In this document: piece by piece, positions 25,402-33,748 of the stretch
How positions within the stretch are numbered: the first letter of the stretch is position 1
How the letters are laid out: the number at the start of each line of letters is the position of its first letter
Assembly: GCA_910589195.1 (NCBI GenBank)
Contig: CAJUTC010000027.1
Span: 1 to 46,104 of the forward strand
Source of the DNA: an uncultured Lachnospiraceae bacterium
GTDB lineage: Bacteria > Bacillota > Clostridia > Lachnospirales > Lachnospiraceae
Direction of reading: 5' to 3'
Length of the DNA stretch: 46,104 nt
Notes under the pieces: generated by a model
The model's database searches: none
What the model was told of the DNA's origin: nothing
What the model saw: the letters and a program-made list of their open reading frames with translations, nothing else
Made by a program: the position numbers and the translations under genes

Positions 25402-26607
25402 ATGGCAAAAGAGATGATTGCAATGCTTCTTGCCGGCGGCCAGGGTTCGCGTCTTTATGCATTGACCCAAAAGCTGGCAAAACCTGCAGTTCCTTTTGGC
25501 GGGAAATATCGTATTATCGATTTCCCGCTATCCAACTGCGTAAATTCCGGTATCGATACAGTGGGGATATTGACCCAGTATCAACCATTGGTACTGAACG
25601 AGTACATAGGGAATGGTCAGCCATGGGATTTAGACCGCCTTTATGGAGGCGTCCATGTACTTCCGCCGTATCAGCAGGCATCCGGCTCTGATTGGTACAA
25701 GGGAACTGCCAATGCGATTTACCAGAATATTTCTTTCATTGAACGCTATAACCCGCAGTATGTGATTATCCTTTCCGGCGATCAGATCTGTAAGCAGGAT
25801 TACAGTGATTTCTTACGGTTCCATAAAGAGAAGGGCGCGGAATTCAGCGTGGCTGTTATGGAAGTTCCGTGGGAGGAGGCTTCTCGTTTCGGACTGATGG
25901 TAGCTGACGAAAATGATAAGATTACAGAATTCCAGGAGAAGCCAAAGGAGCCAAAATCAAATCTGGCTTCTATGGGAATTTATATTTTTAACTGGGATAT
26001 TTTAAGAAAATATTTAGTTGAAGATGAGGAAGACCCTAATTCAGAAAATGACTTTGGAAACAATATTATTCCAAACCTTCTTCGCGATCAGCGCAATATG
26101 TATGCGTATCATTTTGACGGCTACTGGAAAGATGTAGGAACGATTTCTTCCCTTTGGGAAGCAAATATGGAAGTACTGGATCCAGAGCACAGCGGAATCA
26201 ACTTGTTTGATGAAAGCTGGAAGATTTACAGCCGGAACAGCGGTATGACCGGGCATCGGATCAGCGCGGACGCGGTTGTTGAGAATGCTATGATTACAGA
26301 CGGCTGCCGGATTGCGGGAGAAGTAAAGCATTCCATTTTGTTTGCGGGCGTGCAGGTAGAAGCGGGCGCTGTTGTAGAAGATGCCGTTGTGATGGGCGGA
26401 ACTGTGATTAAAGCAGGGGCTGTGGTAAAGCATTGCATCGTAGCGGAAAACGCAGTGATTGGTGAAAACGCGGTGGTGGGTGCCATGCCTACGGACACGG
26501 AAAAAGGCGTAGCAACTATAGGGCCGGGGGTTTATATTGGAGAAGGCGCCAAAATAGGCCCGAATGCTATGGTTTATAATAACGTAAAAGGTGGTGAGGT
26601 ACAATGA
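25402..26607 (+). CDS. glgC: glucose-1-phosphate adenylyltransferase, catalytic subunit
   Basis: GlgC makes ADP-glucose from ATP and glucose-1-phosphate, the first committed step of glycogen synthesis. The 401-residue protein has the nucleotide loop LLAGGQGSRLYALTQKLAKP, GGKYRIIDFPLSNC, the sugar-binding FQEKPKEPKSNLASMGIYIF and a C-terminal left-handed beta-helix of hexapeptide repeats. AGGGGG precedes the ATG. Its TGA overlaps the ATG of glgD by four bases, indicating coupled synthesis of the two subunits. Confidence 0.96.
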   Translation: MAKEMIAMLLAGGQGSRLYALTQKLAKPAVPFGGKYRIIDFPLSNCVNSGIDTVGILTQYQPLVLNEYIGNGQPWDLDRLYGGVHVLPPYQQASGSDWYKGTANAIYQNISFIERYNPQYVIILSGDQICKQDYSDFLRFHKEKGAEFSVAVMEVPWEEASRFGLMVADENDKITEFQEKPKEPKSNLASMGIYIFNWDILRKYLVEDEEDPNSENDFGNNIIPNLLRDQRNMYAYHFDGYWKDVGTISSLWEANMEVLDPEHSGINLFDESWKIYSRNSGMTGHRISADAVVENAMITDGCRIAGEVKHSILFAGVQVEAGAVVEDAVVMGGTVIKAGAVVKHCIVAENAVIGENAVVGAMPTDTEKGVATIGPGVYIGEGAKIGPNAMVYNNVKGGEVQ

Positions 26608-27752
26608 TTAATTCCAACGTAAATGCACTGGGTATTATATTCCCAAACACCTATGACAGTGTGGTTCCGGAGCTGGTTACGGAACGCTTAATGGCTTCTA
26701 TTCCATTTGCGGGCCGTTATCGTATGGTGGATTTTATTCTTTCCAGTATGGTAAACTGTGGAATTGATAATATTTCCCTGATTGTCCGTAAGAATTACCA
26801 TTCCCTGATGGATCACTTAGGTTCCGGGCGTGAGTGGGATTTAACCCGTAAAAATGGCGGATTAAACATTGTTCCACCTTATGCGGAGAAATCCGTAAAG
26901 ATATATGATGGGCGTGTGGAAGCGTTAGCCAGCGTTTTGACCTTCTTAAAATCCCAGAAGGAAAAGTATGTGGTAATGGCGGACGCAAATGTTGCCGTTA
27001 ATTTTGATTTTAATTCCCTAATTGACGCTCATGTAAAAAGCGGAGCGGACGTAACCATGGTTTACGCAGAGCAGGAGATTCCGGTTGGCCTTTTGGAAGC
27101 GCCTATGGAAAGCCATGATATGTATTATACCCTTGATTTGGATCCGGACGGCGTCCGCATTAACCGAATCCGCATCAACAGCAAACGGGAAGGCATCCAG
27201 AATATGGCTATGAATATCTGTATTATGGATCGGGAGCTTTTGATTGATCAGATCGGTACAGCTTATGTCCATGGATATATTTATTTCGAACGGGATGTAT
27301 TAGCTCATCAGTTGGATAAATTAAATGTACAGGCATATAAGTATGAAGGCTATTTCGCGCGGATTACTGGTATGAAGAGTTATTTTGATGAGAATATGAA
27401 GCTTTTGGATGACGCGAACCTGGACGGGCTTTTTGCGGAAAATCCCATTTATACTAAGATCCGTGACGATAATCCTACCAGATATATTTTGGGAGCCAGT
27501 GCTAAGAACACGATGACGGCTGACGGATGCCTGATCGAAGGCGAAGTTGAAAACAGCATTTTGTTCCGTGGCGTTAAAGTAGGAAAGGGCGCGAAAGTGA
27601 AAAACTGTGTTCTGATGCAGGATACGGTGATTGAGGCAGGAGCCGATGTGGAATATGTTATTACTGATAAGAAAGCTACCATTACTGCCGGTAAGGAAGT
27701 AAAGGGAACTGACAGTTATCAGGTATTTGTGGCAAAAAATAAAGTAGTATAA
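26604..27752 (+). CDS. glgD: GlgD, non-catalytic/regulatory ADP-glucose pyrophosphorylase subunit
   Basis: This 382-residue paralog of GlgC forms mixed complexes with it in Firmicutes. It keeps the fold (IPFAGRYRMVDFILSSMVNC, GSGREWDLTRKNGGLNIVPP), but the loop corresponding to LAGGQGSRL of GlgC is replaced by IIFPNTYDSVVPEL. It has therefore lost the nucleotide-loop glycines and is expected to be inactive alone. The C-terminal beta-helix is shorter. It is coupled to glgC by an ATGA overlap. No other glycogen gene lies within the window. Confidence 0.94.
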   Translation: MINSNVNALGIIFPNTYDSVVPELVTERLMASIPFAGRYRMVDFILSSMVNCGIDNISLIVRKNYHSLMDHLGSGREWDLTRKNGGLNIVPPYAEKSVKIYDGRVEALASVLTFLKSQKEKYVVMADANVAVNFDFNSLIDAHVKSGADVTMVYAEQEIPVGLLEAPMESHDMYYTLDLDPDGVRINRIRINSKREGIQNMAMNICIMDRELLIDQIGTAYVHGYIYFERDVLAHQLDKLNVQAYKYEGYFARITGMKSYFDENMKLLDDANLDGLFAENPIYTKIRDDNPTRYILGASAKNTMTADGCLIEGEVENSILFRGVKVGKGAKVKNCVLMQDTVIEAGADVEYVITDKKATITAGKEVKGTDSYQVFVAKNKVV

Positions 27753-27802
27753 AAGATCCGGATTAACTTGTCCGGGTATCAGGCAGTTAACAGAAGAAAC
27801 AC

Positions 27803-27840
27803 AAAAGAAGCTTCTTGAAACCAGGGGGCTTCTTTTATAT
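27803..27840 (+). terminator. terminator after glgD
   Basis: AAAAGAAGC (27803-27811) pairs with GCTTCTTTT (27828-27836) around a 16-base loop. The T-run is part of the stem. Confidence 0.6.
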
Positions 27841-27957
27841 TTCGGGAAGCTTTTTAAAAACTCCTCACATCCAAAAGAAGTGTTCATAAGGGTGAAGGCC
27901 TAAAGGTTTGGATTAGCCTGATGCTGCGGGCTGCTTAGTGTGCTGGAAGGGATTGAC

Positions 27958-29211
27958 ATGAAGAAGGTAAAAAAGCAGGTGTTCATTCAAAAACTGATGT
28001 TATGGGTACTGGTATGTACTGCCGCAATGTTTCTTGGGGCATGCCGTTTGCCAAAAGACCGGTATGAAGAAGGCCGGGAAGTAGTGGCTAAGGCTGGCAG
28101 CATAAATACAGAAGAAATGAAGTCCGGCATGGATACAGAAGAAATGAAGTCCGGCATGGATACAGAAGAAATGAAAGCCAGCATGGATACCAAAGTGAAG
28201 GAAAACAGAATAGATGGAGAAGAAATTTCCCAAGCCAGACAGGATGTAAACCTTCAGATGGTTAAGACAGAACCAGCCAAATCAGTCTTGCGGGTAGGGG
28301 CAGTGGCAGAAGCAGGAGAAAGGGAGGATTCCTTTTATAATCTTCAGATCATCCATTCGTTTGCCAAAGCGTCAGAAGAACTTCATGTGGAAACCATATA
28401 CTTAGAATCATCCAGACCAGATGACTATGAGAAAAACTTAGAAATACTGGCAGAGGAACATTGCGGCCTGATTTTTGTACCAGGACGTGAAATGGCCCAT
28501 TTGGTTCCAAATGCGGCCAGCTTGTACCCCAAGATTAAATTTGTTGTGGTGGATGGCAATATTGGAAAAGATTTGGATAATGTAGCTTGCTTAACGTTTG
28601 AATTGGCAAAGGTTTCTTACTTGGCTGGCGTAGGGGCGGGAATTTTGACAAAAACAAATCAAGTTGGCCTTATTATCCATGAGAATTGCGCAGATGAAAA
28701 TTCCGCCGGATATGGATACTACGCAGGCGTGCTTGATGTAAACGCCAAGGGGGAAGTGAACCAGAAAATATGTTTTTCTGATTTAACGGATCAGGAAGAG
28801 GCAAAGCAGGCTGTTTCGGATATGAAAGAAAAGGGCGTGGATGTAATTTTTTACGGGTTGGGCATAGCGGGAGAAAAGCTTGTGCCCTTTTGCCAGGAAG
28901 CTGGGATCCGTGTGATTGGAACGGACAGGGATTATTTTGATCTGATACCAGAAACGTACCTTGCTTCATCATCCAGGCAGATTCAGATCATGGTCTGGGA
29001 ACAGATAAAAGATGTGATAGATGGAAAATGGGAAAATGGTATAATCTTGTGTGACATGGAAAACCAGGGAACCGATTTTTTCATGAATGAAGCGTATGTA
29101 CCAGAAGAATTAAAGCAAGCGTTACAGACAGTGAAAGAAAGGCTGCAGACAGGAGAAATAGCGGTTCCGGATACGAAAGACACATTCGAAGCCGCATATG
29201 GCGAACGTTAG
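27958..29211 (+). CDS. BMP/PnrA-family substrate-binding lipoprotein
   Basis: This 417-residue lipoprotein has a hydrophobic signal and lipobox LGAC. Residues 40-85 contain three 9-residue repeats (TEEMKSGMD type). From about residue 110 the fold is the basic membrane protein/PnrA nucleoside-binding family: VGAVAEAGEREDSFYN, the segment KVSYLAGVGAGILTKT, VDVIFYGLGIAGEKLV and GTDRDYF. ATG 27958 has GAAGGG at 27946-27951. Cytidine deaminase follows at once, supporting nucleoside as ligand, although no permease genes adjoin. The repeat tract is an unusual addition between the anchor and the binding domain. Confidence 0.85.
   Translation: MKKVKKQVFIQKLMLWVLVCTAAMFLGACRLPKDRYEEGREVVAKAGSINTEEMKSGMDTEEMKSGMDTEEMKASMDTKVKENRIDGEEISQARQDVNLQMVKTEPAKSVLRVGAVAEAGEREDSFYNLQIIHSFAKASEELHVETIYLESSRPDDYEKNLEILAEEHCGLIFVPGREMAHLVPNAASLYPKIKFVVVDGNIGKDLDNVACLTFELAKVSYLAGVGAGILTKTNQVGLIIHENCADENSAGYGYYAGVLDVNAKGEVNQKICFSDLTDQEEAKQAVSDMKEKGVDVIFYGLGIAGEKLVPFCQEAGIRVIGTDRDYFDLIPETYLASSSRQIQIMVWEQIKDVIDGKWENGIILCDMENQGTDFFMNEAYVPEELKQALQTVKERLQTGEIAVPDTKDTFEAAYGER
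28105..28185 (+). repeat. 27-bp tandem repeat inside the lipoprotein gene, three copies
   Basis: Copies at 28105-28131, 28132-28158 and 28159-28185 encode (N/D)TEEMK(S/A)(G/S)M. The first two are nearly identical in DNA and the third is diverged. All keep the frame, so copy-number changes would lengthen or shorten the linker without breaking the protein. Confidence 0.9.
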
Positions 29212-29268
29212 ATATGGACAGATCCTGTCAGAATGGCCTGCCATAGACATAAAACCAGGAGGATTTTT

Positions 29269-29685
29269 ATGAATGATAAAGAATTAATTCGAGTTGCACT
29301 GCAGGCCAGAAATAATTCCTACAGCCCCTATTCCCGCTTTCAGGTAGGGGCGGCCCTTCTGACATCCAGAGGATTGGTTTATACTGGATGCAATATTGAA
29401 AATGCGGCCTATGCTCCAACAAACTGTGCGGAACGAACGGCGTTTTTTAAAGCCGTAAGCGAGGGAAGTTATGAGTTTCAGGCAATTGCCATAGCAGGAG
29501 GCCCAAAAGATGCCACAACCTTAGCTATTTGCTCCCCCTGTGGCGTGTGCCGCCAGGTTATGATGGAATTTTGCAACCCTAAAACCTTCCGGATCCTGCT
29601 GGCAAAATCGGAAGAAGACTATGAGGAATTTACCTTGGAACAGCTTTTGCCACTTGGATTTGGCCCCAAAAACCTGGAAGGATAA
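29269..29685 (+). CDS. cdd: cytidine deaminase
   Basis: Cdd deaminates cytidine and deoxycytidine to uridine forms in pyrimidine salvage. The 138-residue protein has NSYSPYSRFQVGAALLTSRG, then NIENAAYAPTNCAERTAFFK with the zinc-ligand Cys and catalytic Glu in CAE, and the second zinc pair in PCGVCRQ. CAGGAGG lies six to seven bases before ATG 29269. It follows the nucleoside-binding-type lipoprotein by 57 bases, probably in one transcript, and ends ahead of a long hairpin. Confidence 0.96.
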   Translation: MNDKELIRVALQARNNSYSPYSRFQVGAALLTSRGLVYTGCNIENAAYAPTNCAERTAFFKAVSEGSYEFQAIAIAGGPKDATTLAICSPCGVCRQVMMEFCNPKTFRILLAKSEEDYEEFTLEQLLPLGFGPKNLEG

Positions 29686-29957
29686 CCCACCAAAGGACTC
29701 GCCGAGGGAAAACAGAACGAACGGAAACAGAGGTATGAAACGGATTTGCCAAGCAGAAATGAACTGGGAATAGGGAAAAGGCGCCGCAAAATAGGGGATT
29801 CGCGCAATCGATAGCATGGGAGAGAATAGTTCTTGCTATTGATTGCGCGAATTACCGTATACTGCGGCGCCTTTTTGATTTGATATTTGCTTTCTATTTA
29901 TGCTAAAAGGACAAACGGCTGGGTCTGGCAAACTTTTTTCGATTCGATAGTTGATTT
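29686..29957. other. 272-bp convergent intergenic region
   Basis: No gene. It holds the 92-nt hairpin described separately between the 3' ends of cdd and of the convergent penicillin-binding protein gene. Confidence 0.6.
29780..29876. terminator. long (about 92 nt) imperfect hairpin ending in a T-tract
   Basis: GGCGCCGCA (29780-29788) pairs with TGCGGCGCC (29863-29871) and is followed by TTTTT. An inner stem of 19 bases (29798-29816 with 29834-29852) is perfect apart from one G-T pair, and the loop is about 17 bases. On the other strand, A-rich flanks give TTTTCC, so it may serve both convergent genes. Its size and GATTGCGC core resemble the hairpin at 24482. Confidence 0.85.
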
Positions 29958-32657
29958 CTACTGCGCCCCAGGCCCTCTTCCTGAGTCAGACACAGGCGCT
30001 TGCGGCACATATCCAGGCCCCAGATAAGGATTTACTGTTGTTTCAGGACCCGCGCTGGTGGTAGGAATTTCCGGAGTCACATCTAATGGATCGATAATGG
30101 TAGAGATCCCGTTATGGATTGTACAGTCACCAGGAATTCCGAATACAGAATCATCCGTTTCCCCCGTTTCATTCTGAGGAAGAGTAATGCAAACTTTCGT
30201 TTGTTTATCCGGGCAGAATGCGGTAGGCTTTTGACCGGACGCGGAACATACAGTAACTACCACATGTTTATCGCATACCTCCGTCGGCACAGTGCCCTTT
30301 GCAAAATACTCCGTGTAAGTAGCGTTTCCTCTTGGATCGTGATCGCATACGCCGTTAACGGCTAATTTGCCGGATTTGCGGCAGATAACTGCCGTTTCAA
30401 TACTGGCAGGCACAGGAAAACCTGGATCGGGAAGTCCCTGGTGAACCCGTTCCATAATGGTACGCCACACATCCTTATGGAAAGAAGTGCTTTCCAGCTT
30501 CTGGTTATTATCACATCCGCCCCATACCCCGGCAGTATAGTAAGGGGTAAACCCTACAAACCAGATATCATTGTTAGCGGTTGTTGTGCCGCTTTTTCCG
30601 GAGCAGGACATATTGGAAAGGGCAGCTCTGGTGCTGGTAGAGTTTACGCTGATCCCCGGGCGGGCAAATTTTCGGTTACTTTGCATAGACGCAGACATGG
30701 CATCCGTTAAAAGGAATGCTGTGGAGTCTTTTAAGGCACGGCGGGTCACAGGCATGGCCTGAAGCAGCACCTTTCCATTGTGATCTTCAATCCTGGTAAA
30801 AAATTGGGGCTGCATGTAGGTTCCGTTATTGGCTATGGTGGCAAACGCGGTGGTTAAATCCAGGTTGGTAACGCCGGCTGTCAGCCCTCCTAAAGCAGTA
30901 GCGGCATTAAAATCATTGTTGGTTAATGTGGTAATTCCCATGTTTTTAGCATACTCCACTCCAAGCTGAGGGGTTACCGTATCCATTAGACAGCGTACAG
31001 CCACAATATTCATAGAATAAATAATGCCGTCCCGTATGCTGGAGTAACCTAAAAATCCCTGACTCCACCAGTTACGGAAGGTTTTCCGCTCGACGGTATA
31101 AGGAGCGTCATAGTAAACCGTGCCTAATGTAGCGCCACAGGCATTCAGCGCCGGGGCAAAGCAGGAGAGTACCTTAAAGGTAGAACCTGGCTGGCGTGGC
31201 GTATTGGTTGCTCGGTTTAAAGTCAGGCTGGCGGTTTTTTCACCGCGGCCTCCGCAGATGGCTTTTACCTGCCCGGTAGACTGATCCATGATCACAAATG
31301 ATAATTGAGGCTGGAGAATGTACTGGACATGCTCTGCCAGCACGGTGTCAGATTCTGACAAAAGGTGTGCCTTAAACTGTTCCACATCAGCCGCCGCCGC
31401 TTCTTCAGAAGGATACAGGCCGTCAAATTGGTCATGAAGCACAGTACTGTGGAAGGATTCCAGATTTTTTTCCGAAAAATGTTCGGTGGTTCCGTCCGCG
31501 TGGGTAACGGAAAGACGGTATTCTACCGAATATTTTACGGTATCATAATGGTCAGGGTTATTGACTTCCTCATCTACAATGGCCTGGATGGCAGGATCCT
31601 GAGTTGTGTGGATAGAAAGACCGCCGCCATACAGCAAGTTATGAGCCTGGGTTTCCGTATATCCAAGTTGGGTTACTAATGCGTCCATTACCTGCTTCAC
31701 CAGTTCGTCTGTAAAATAGCTGTAAGGTGACGAGGTGTCCCGGGTCATCAGATCTACATTTTGGATCCGTTCATATACATCATCAGCCAAGGCTTCTTCC
31801 TGCCGTTCTTTACTAATATAGCCTTGCTCATACATGTATTGAAGAATGACTTTTCGCTTTTCTTCGTTCCGCTCCCGCCCGGAAATAGGGTTTAAATGAG
31901 CTGGATTTTGGGTAATTCCCGCGATTACTGCGCATTCTGACAGGGTTAAATCAGAAACTTCTTTATTAAAATAACGTTTTGCGGCAACTTTAACTCCTAA
32001 TGTATTATTACCAAGATTAATGGTATTTAAGTAGTCTGTAATAATCTGTTTTTTTGCTTCTTTTGTGCTGTTTTTCATCTCGGTTAATGTTAACTCCAGC
32101 TTGACAGCCAGATATTGCTCTTGGAACTTTCGCTCCAGGCGTGCCCCTAAGCTGGTTTCCCGGCCACCTTCAAACACGTTATTTTTTATTAGCTGCTGAG
32201 TTAACGTGGAACCGCCTCCGGCATAGTCGTCTGTTAAAAGACCTACTGCTGCACGGGCAATGGAACGCAAATCAATTCCGTTATGGCTCCAGAACCGGGA
32301 ATCTTCAATGGCAACGAAAGCATTTATTAAATCGGGAGGCAGTTCCTCGTAAGTAGCGGCTTCCCGGTTTGAACCGGACATAACCAGCGTATCCGTTAAA
32401 TTTCCCTGGTTGTCATAGACCTTTGTGGCAAAATTTCTGGGGCCGAAGCTTAAGGGATCCACATCTGGCGCTGTATCAATAATACCTTTTATAATTCCCG
32501 CGCCAATCCCGATTCCGGTCAGCAGAAGAAATAGCAGCACAACGAAGAAAAACTTAAACAGATTCAAAAACAGCCGGCTGATATATTTGCGGCCTCGGGA
32601 ATGGGAATTTTCAATTTTCTGCTTTGTAGCAGCCATTCCATAGTTATATGAATTCAT
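29958..32657 (-). CDS. class A penicillin-binding protein (transglycosylase/transpeptidase)
   Basis: This 899-residue bifunctional peptidoglycan synthase has one N-terminal membrane helix (LFKFFFVVLLFLLLTGIGIG), a GT51 transglycosylase domain with EDSRFWSHNGID and GGGSTLTQQLIKN, and a transpeptidase domain. The active Ser is in GSTFK, the SxN motif is SMN, and KSGTT is the third motif. A roughly 100-residue Pro/Thr/Gly-rich tail ends the protein. The start at 32657 is supported by AAAGGAGG upstream; an in-frame start at 32789 has none and would precede the promoter's expected leader. It is transcribed against cdd and away from the YigZ gene. Confidence 0.94.
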   Translation of the reverse strand: MNSYNYGMAATKQKIENSHSRGRKYISRLFLNLFKFFFVVLLFLLLTGIGIGAGIIKGIIDTAPDVDPLSFGPRNFATKVYDNQGNLTDTLVMSGSNREAATYEELPPDLINAFVAIEDSRFWSHNGIDLRSIARAAVGLLTDDYAGGGSTLTQQLIKNNVFEGGRETSLGARLERKFQEQYLAVKLELTLTEMKNSTKEAKKQIITDYLNTINLGNNTLGVKVAAKRYFNKEVSDLTLSECAVIAGITQNPAHLNPISGRERNEEKRKVILQYMYEQGYISKERQEEALADDVYERIQNVDLMTRDTSSPYSYFTDELVKQVMDALVTQLGYTETQAHNLLYGGGLSIHTTQDPAIQAIVDEEVNNPDHYDTVKYSVEYRLSVTHADGTTEHFSEKNLESFHSTVLHDQFDGLYPSEEAAAADVEQFKAHLLSESDTVLAEHVQYILQPQLSFVIMDQSTGQVKAICGGRGEKTASLTLNRATNTPRQPGSTFKVLSCFAPALNACGATLGTVYYDAPYTVERKTFRNWWSQGFLGYSSIRDGIIYSMNIVAVRCLMDTVTPQLGVEYAKNMGITTLTNNDFNAATALGGLTAGVTNLDLTTAFATIANNGTYMQPQFFTRIEDHNGKVLLQAMPVTRRALKDSTAFLLTDAMSASMQSNRKFARPGISVNSTSTRAALSNMSCSGKSGTTTANNDIWFVGFTPYYTAGVWGGCDNNQKLESTSFHKDVWRTIMERVHQGLPDPGFPVPASIETAVICRKSGKLAVNGVCDHDPRGNATYTEYFAKGTVPTEVCDKHVVVTVCSASGQKPTAFCPDKQTKVCITLPQNETGETDDSVFGIPGDCTIHNGISTIIDPLDVTPEIPTTSAGPETTVNPYLGPGYVPQAPVSDSGRGPGAQ

Positions 32658-32785
32658 AAAAGTTCCTCCTTTACCTAAAGTGTGCCAAATATGTTTGCCG
32701 GCTATCCACCAAGTGGGGCGCCTTGTGCATTCAAGCAAAACCTTCCGCAAAGTGTGACCCACATCAGACGAAACGCAATTTTCAA

Positions 32786-32830
32786 ACACACTCTAGTGTG
32801 TAGTATACCAAAAATTTGAAATCAATTCAA
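32786..32830 (-). promoter_or_regulatory. promoter with overlapping dyad upstream of the penicillin-binding protein gene
   Basis: On the minus strand TTGAAT (32825-32830), a 17-base spacer and TATACT (32802-32807) form a promoter. A perfect dyad ACACACT-CT-AGTGTGT (32786-32801) immediately follows the -10 and covers the start site, as a repressor operator would. The 5' leader is about 140 bases. Confidence 0.6.
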
Positions 32831-33008
32831 TTCATATTGAAATTTGTAAGGATTAAAGTAATTTTCAATAGCACCCTAAAATGGCAGTCTTGCATTTTAT
32901 CTGGCCCTTTGATAAACTAAAAACAGAAACTGGAAGAAAACAGGAAATTTCTAAAGGGAATTGAAGGAATCTGCTGTGTGAAATCGTTATAAAACAGAGG
33001 AGGAGTTT

Positions 33009-33659
33009 ATGCAGGAAGCTTATCGCGTTTGTTATCAGGGAGGGCAGGGAGAGATTGTGGAAAAAAAATCCCGGTTTCTTGCGTCTGTCCGTCCGGTGAA
33101 AACAGAGGAAGAGGCTGTAGCTTTTATTGAAGAAACAAAAAAGGCATATTGGGATGCCAGCCATAATTGTTATGCCTATATCTGCGGAGATAAAAATCCA
33201 AAGATGAAATGCAGTGACGACGGGGAACCCAGCCAGACAGCGGGAAGGCCTATGCTGGATGTGCTCCTGGGGGAAGGGCTCCATGATGTTTGCGTTGTAG
33301 TAACCCGGTACTTTGGAGGGACGCTTTTAGGCACAGGAGGTTTAGCCCGTGCCTATTCCCAGGCGGTAAAGGAAGGGCTGGGAAATAGCTTGCTATTAGA
33401 AAAGCTAACTGGAAGGAAACTTACCATTACATCCGATTATACGGCTGTAGGGAAACTCCAGTATTTGGCGGGTCAGATGGGGCTTTCGGTATTAGACAGT
33501 GTTTACACCCACCAAGTAGTAACGGTTCTGCTGGTGTCAGAACAGCAGAAAGAGGAAGTGGCTGCCAAGATAACAGAGGCAACTAGCGGAGGGGTTCAGA
33601 TTGAATATTCAGAACCGTTTTATTATGGATTAAACGGAAAAGAGTTGGTACTTTTTTAA
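33009..33659 (+). CDS. YigZ/IMPACT (UPF0029) family protein
   Basis: This 216-residue protein has the IMPACT N-terminal domain (EIVEKKSRFLASVRPVKTEE, then SHNCYAYICG and DDGEPSQTAGRPML), the family signature VVVTRYFGGTLLGTGGLARA, and a C-terminal DUF1949 ferredoxin-like domain. Relatives interact with the translation machinery or act as dipeptidase-like factors; no biochemical role is settled. GAGGAGGAG precedes the ATG. It starts divergently from the penicillin-binding protein gene and is followed by typA. Confidence 0.92.
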   Translation: MQEAYRVCYQGGQGEIVEKKSRFLASVRPVKTEEEAVAFIEETKKAYWDASHNCYAYICGDKNPKMKCSDDGEPSQTAGRPMLDVLLGEGLHDVCVVVTRYFGGTLLGTGGLARAYSQAVKEGLGNSLLLEKLTGRKLTITSDYTAVGKLQYLAGQMGLSVLDSVYTHQVVTVLLVSEQQKEEVAAKITEATSGGVQIEYSEPFYYGLNGKELVLF

Positions 33660-33748
33660 AATCCCCTTGAAAACATGGAGTTCCGATGCTATATTAAAGT
33701 TTGCGGAAAGCCAAATGAAAGAATCAAGGGAAAGAAGAGTATATACGT

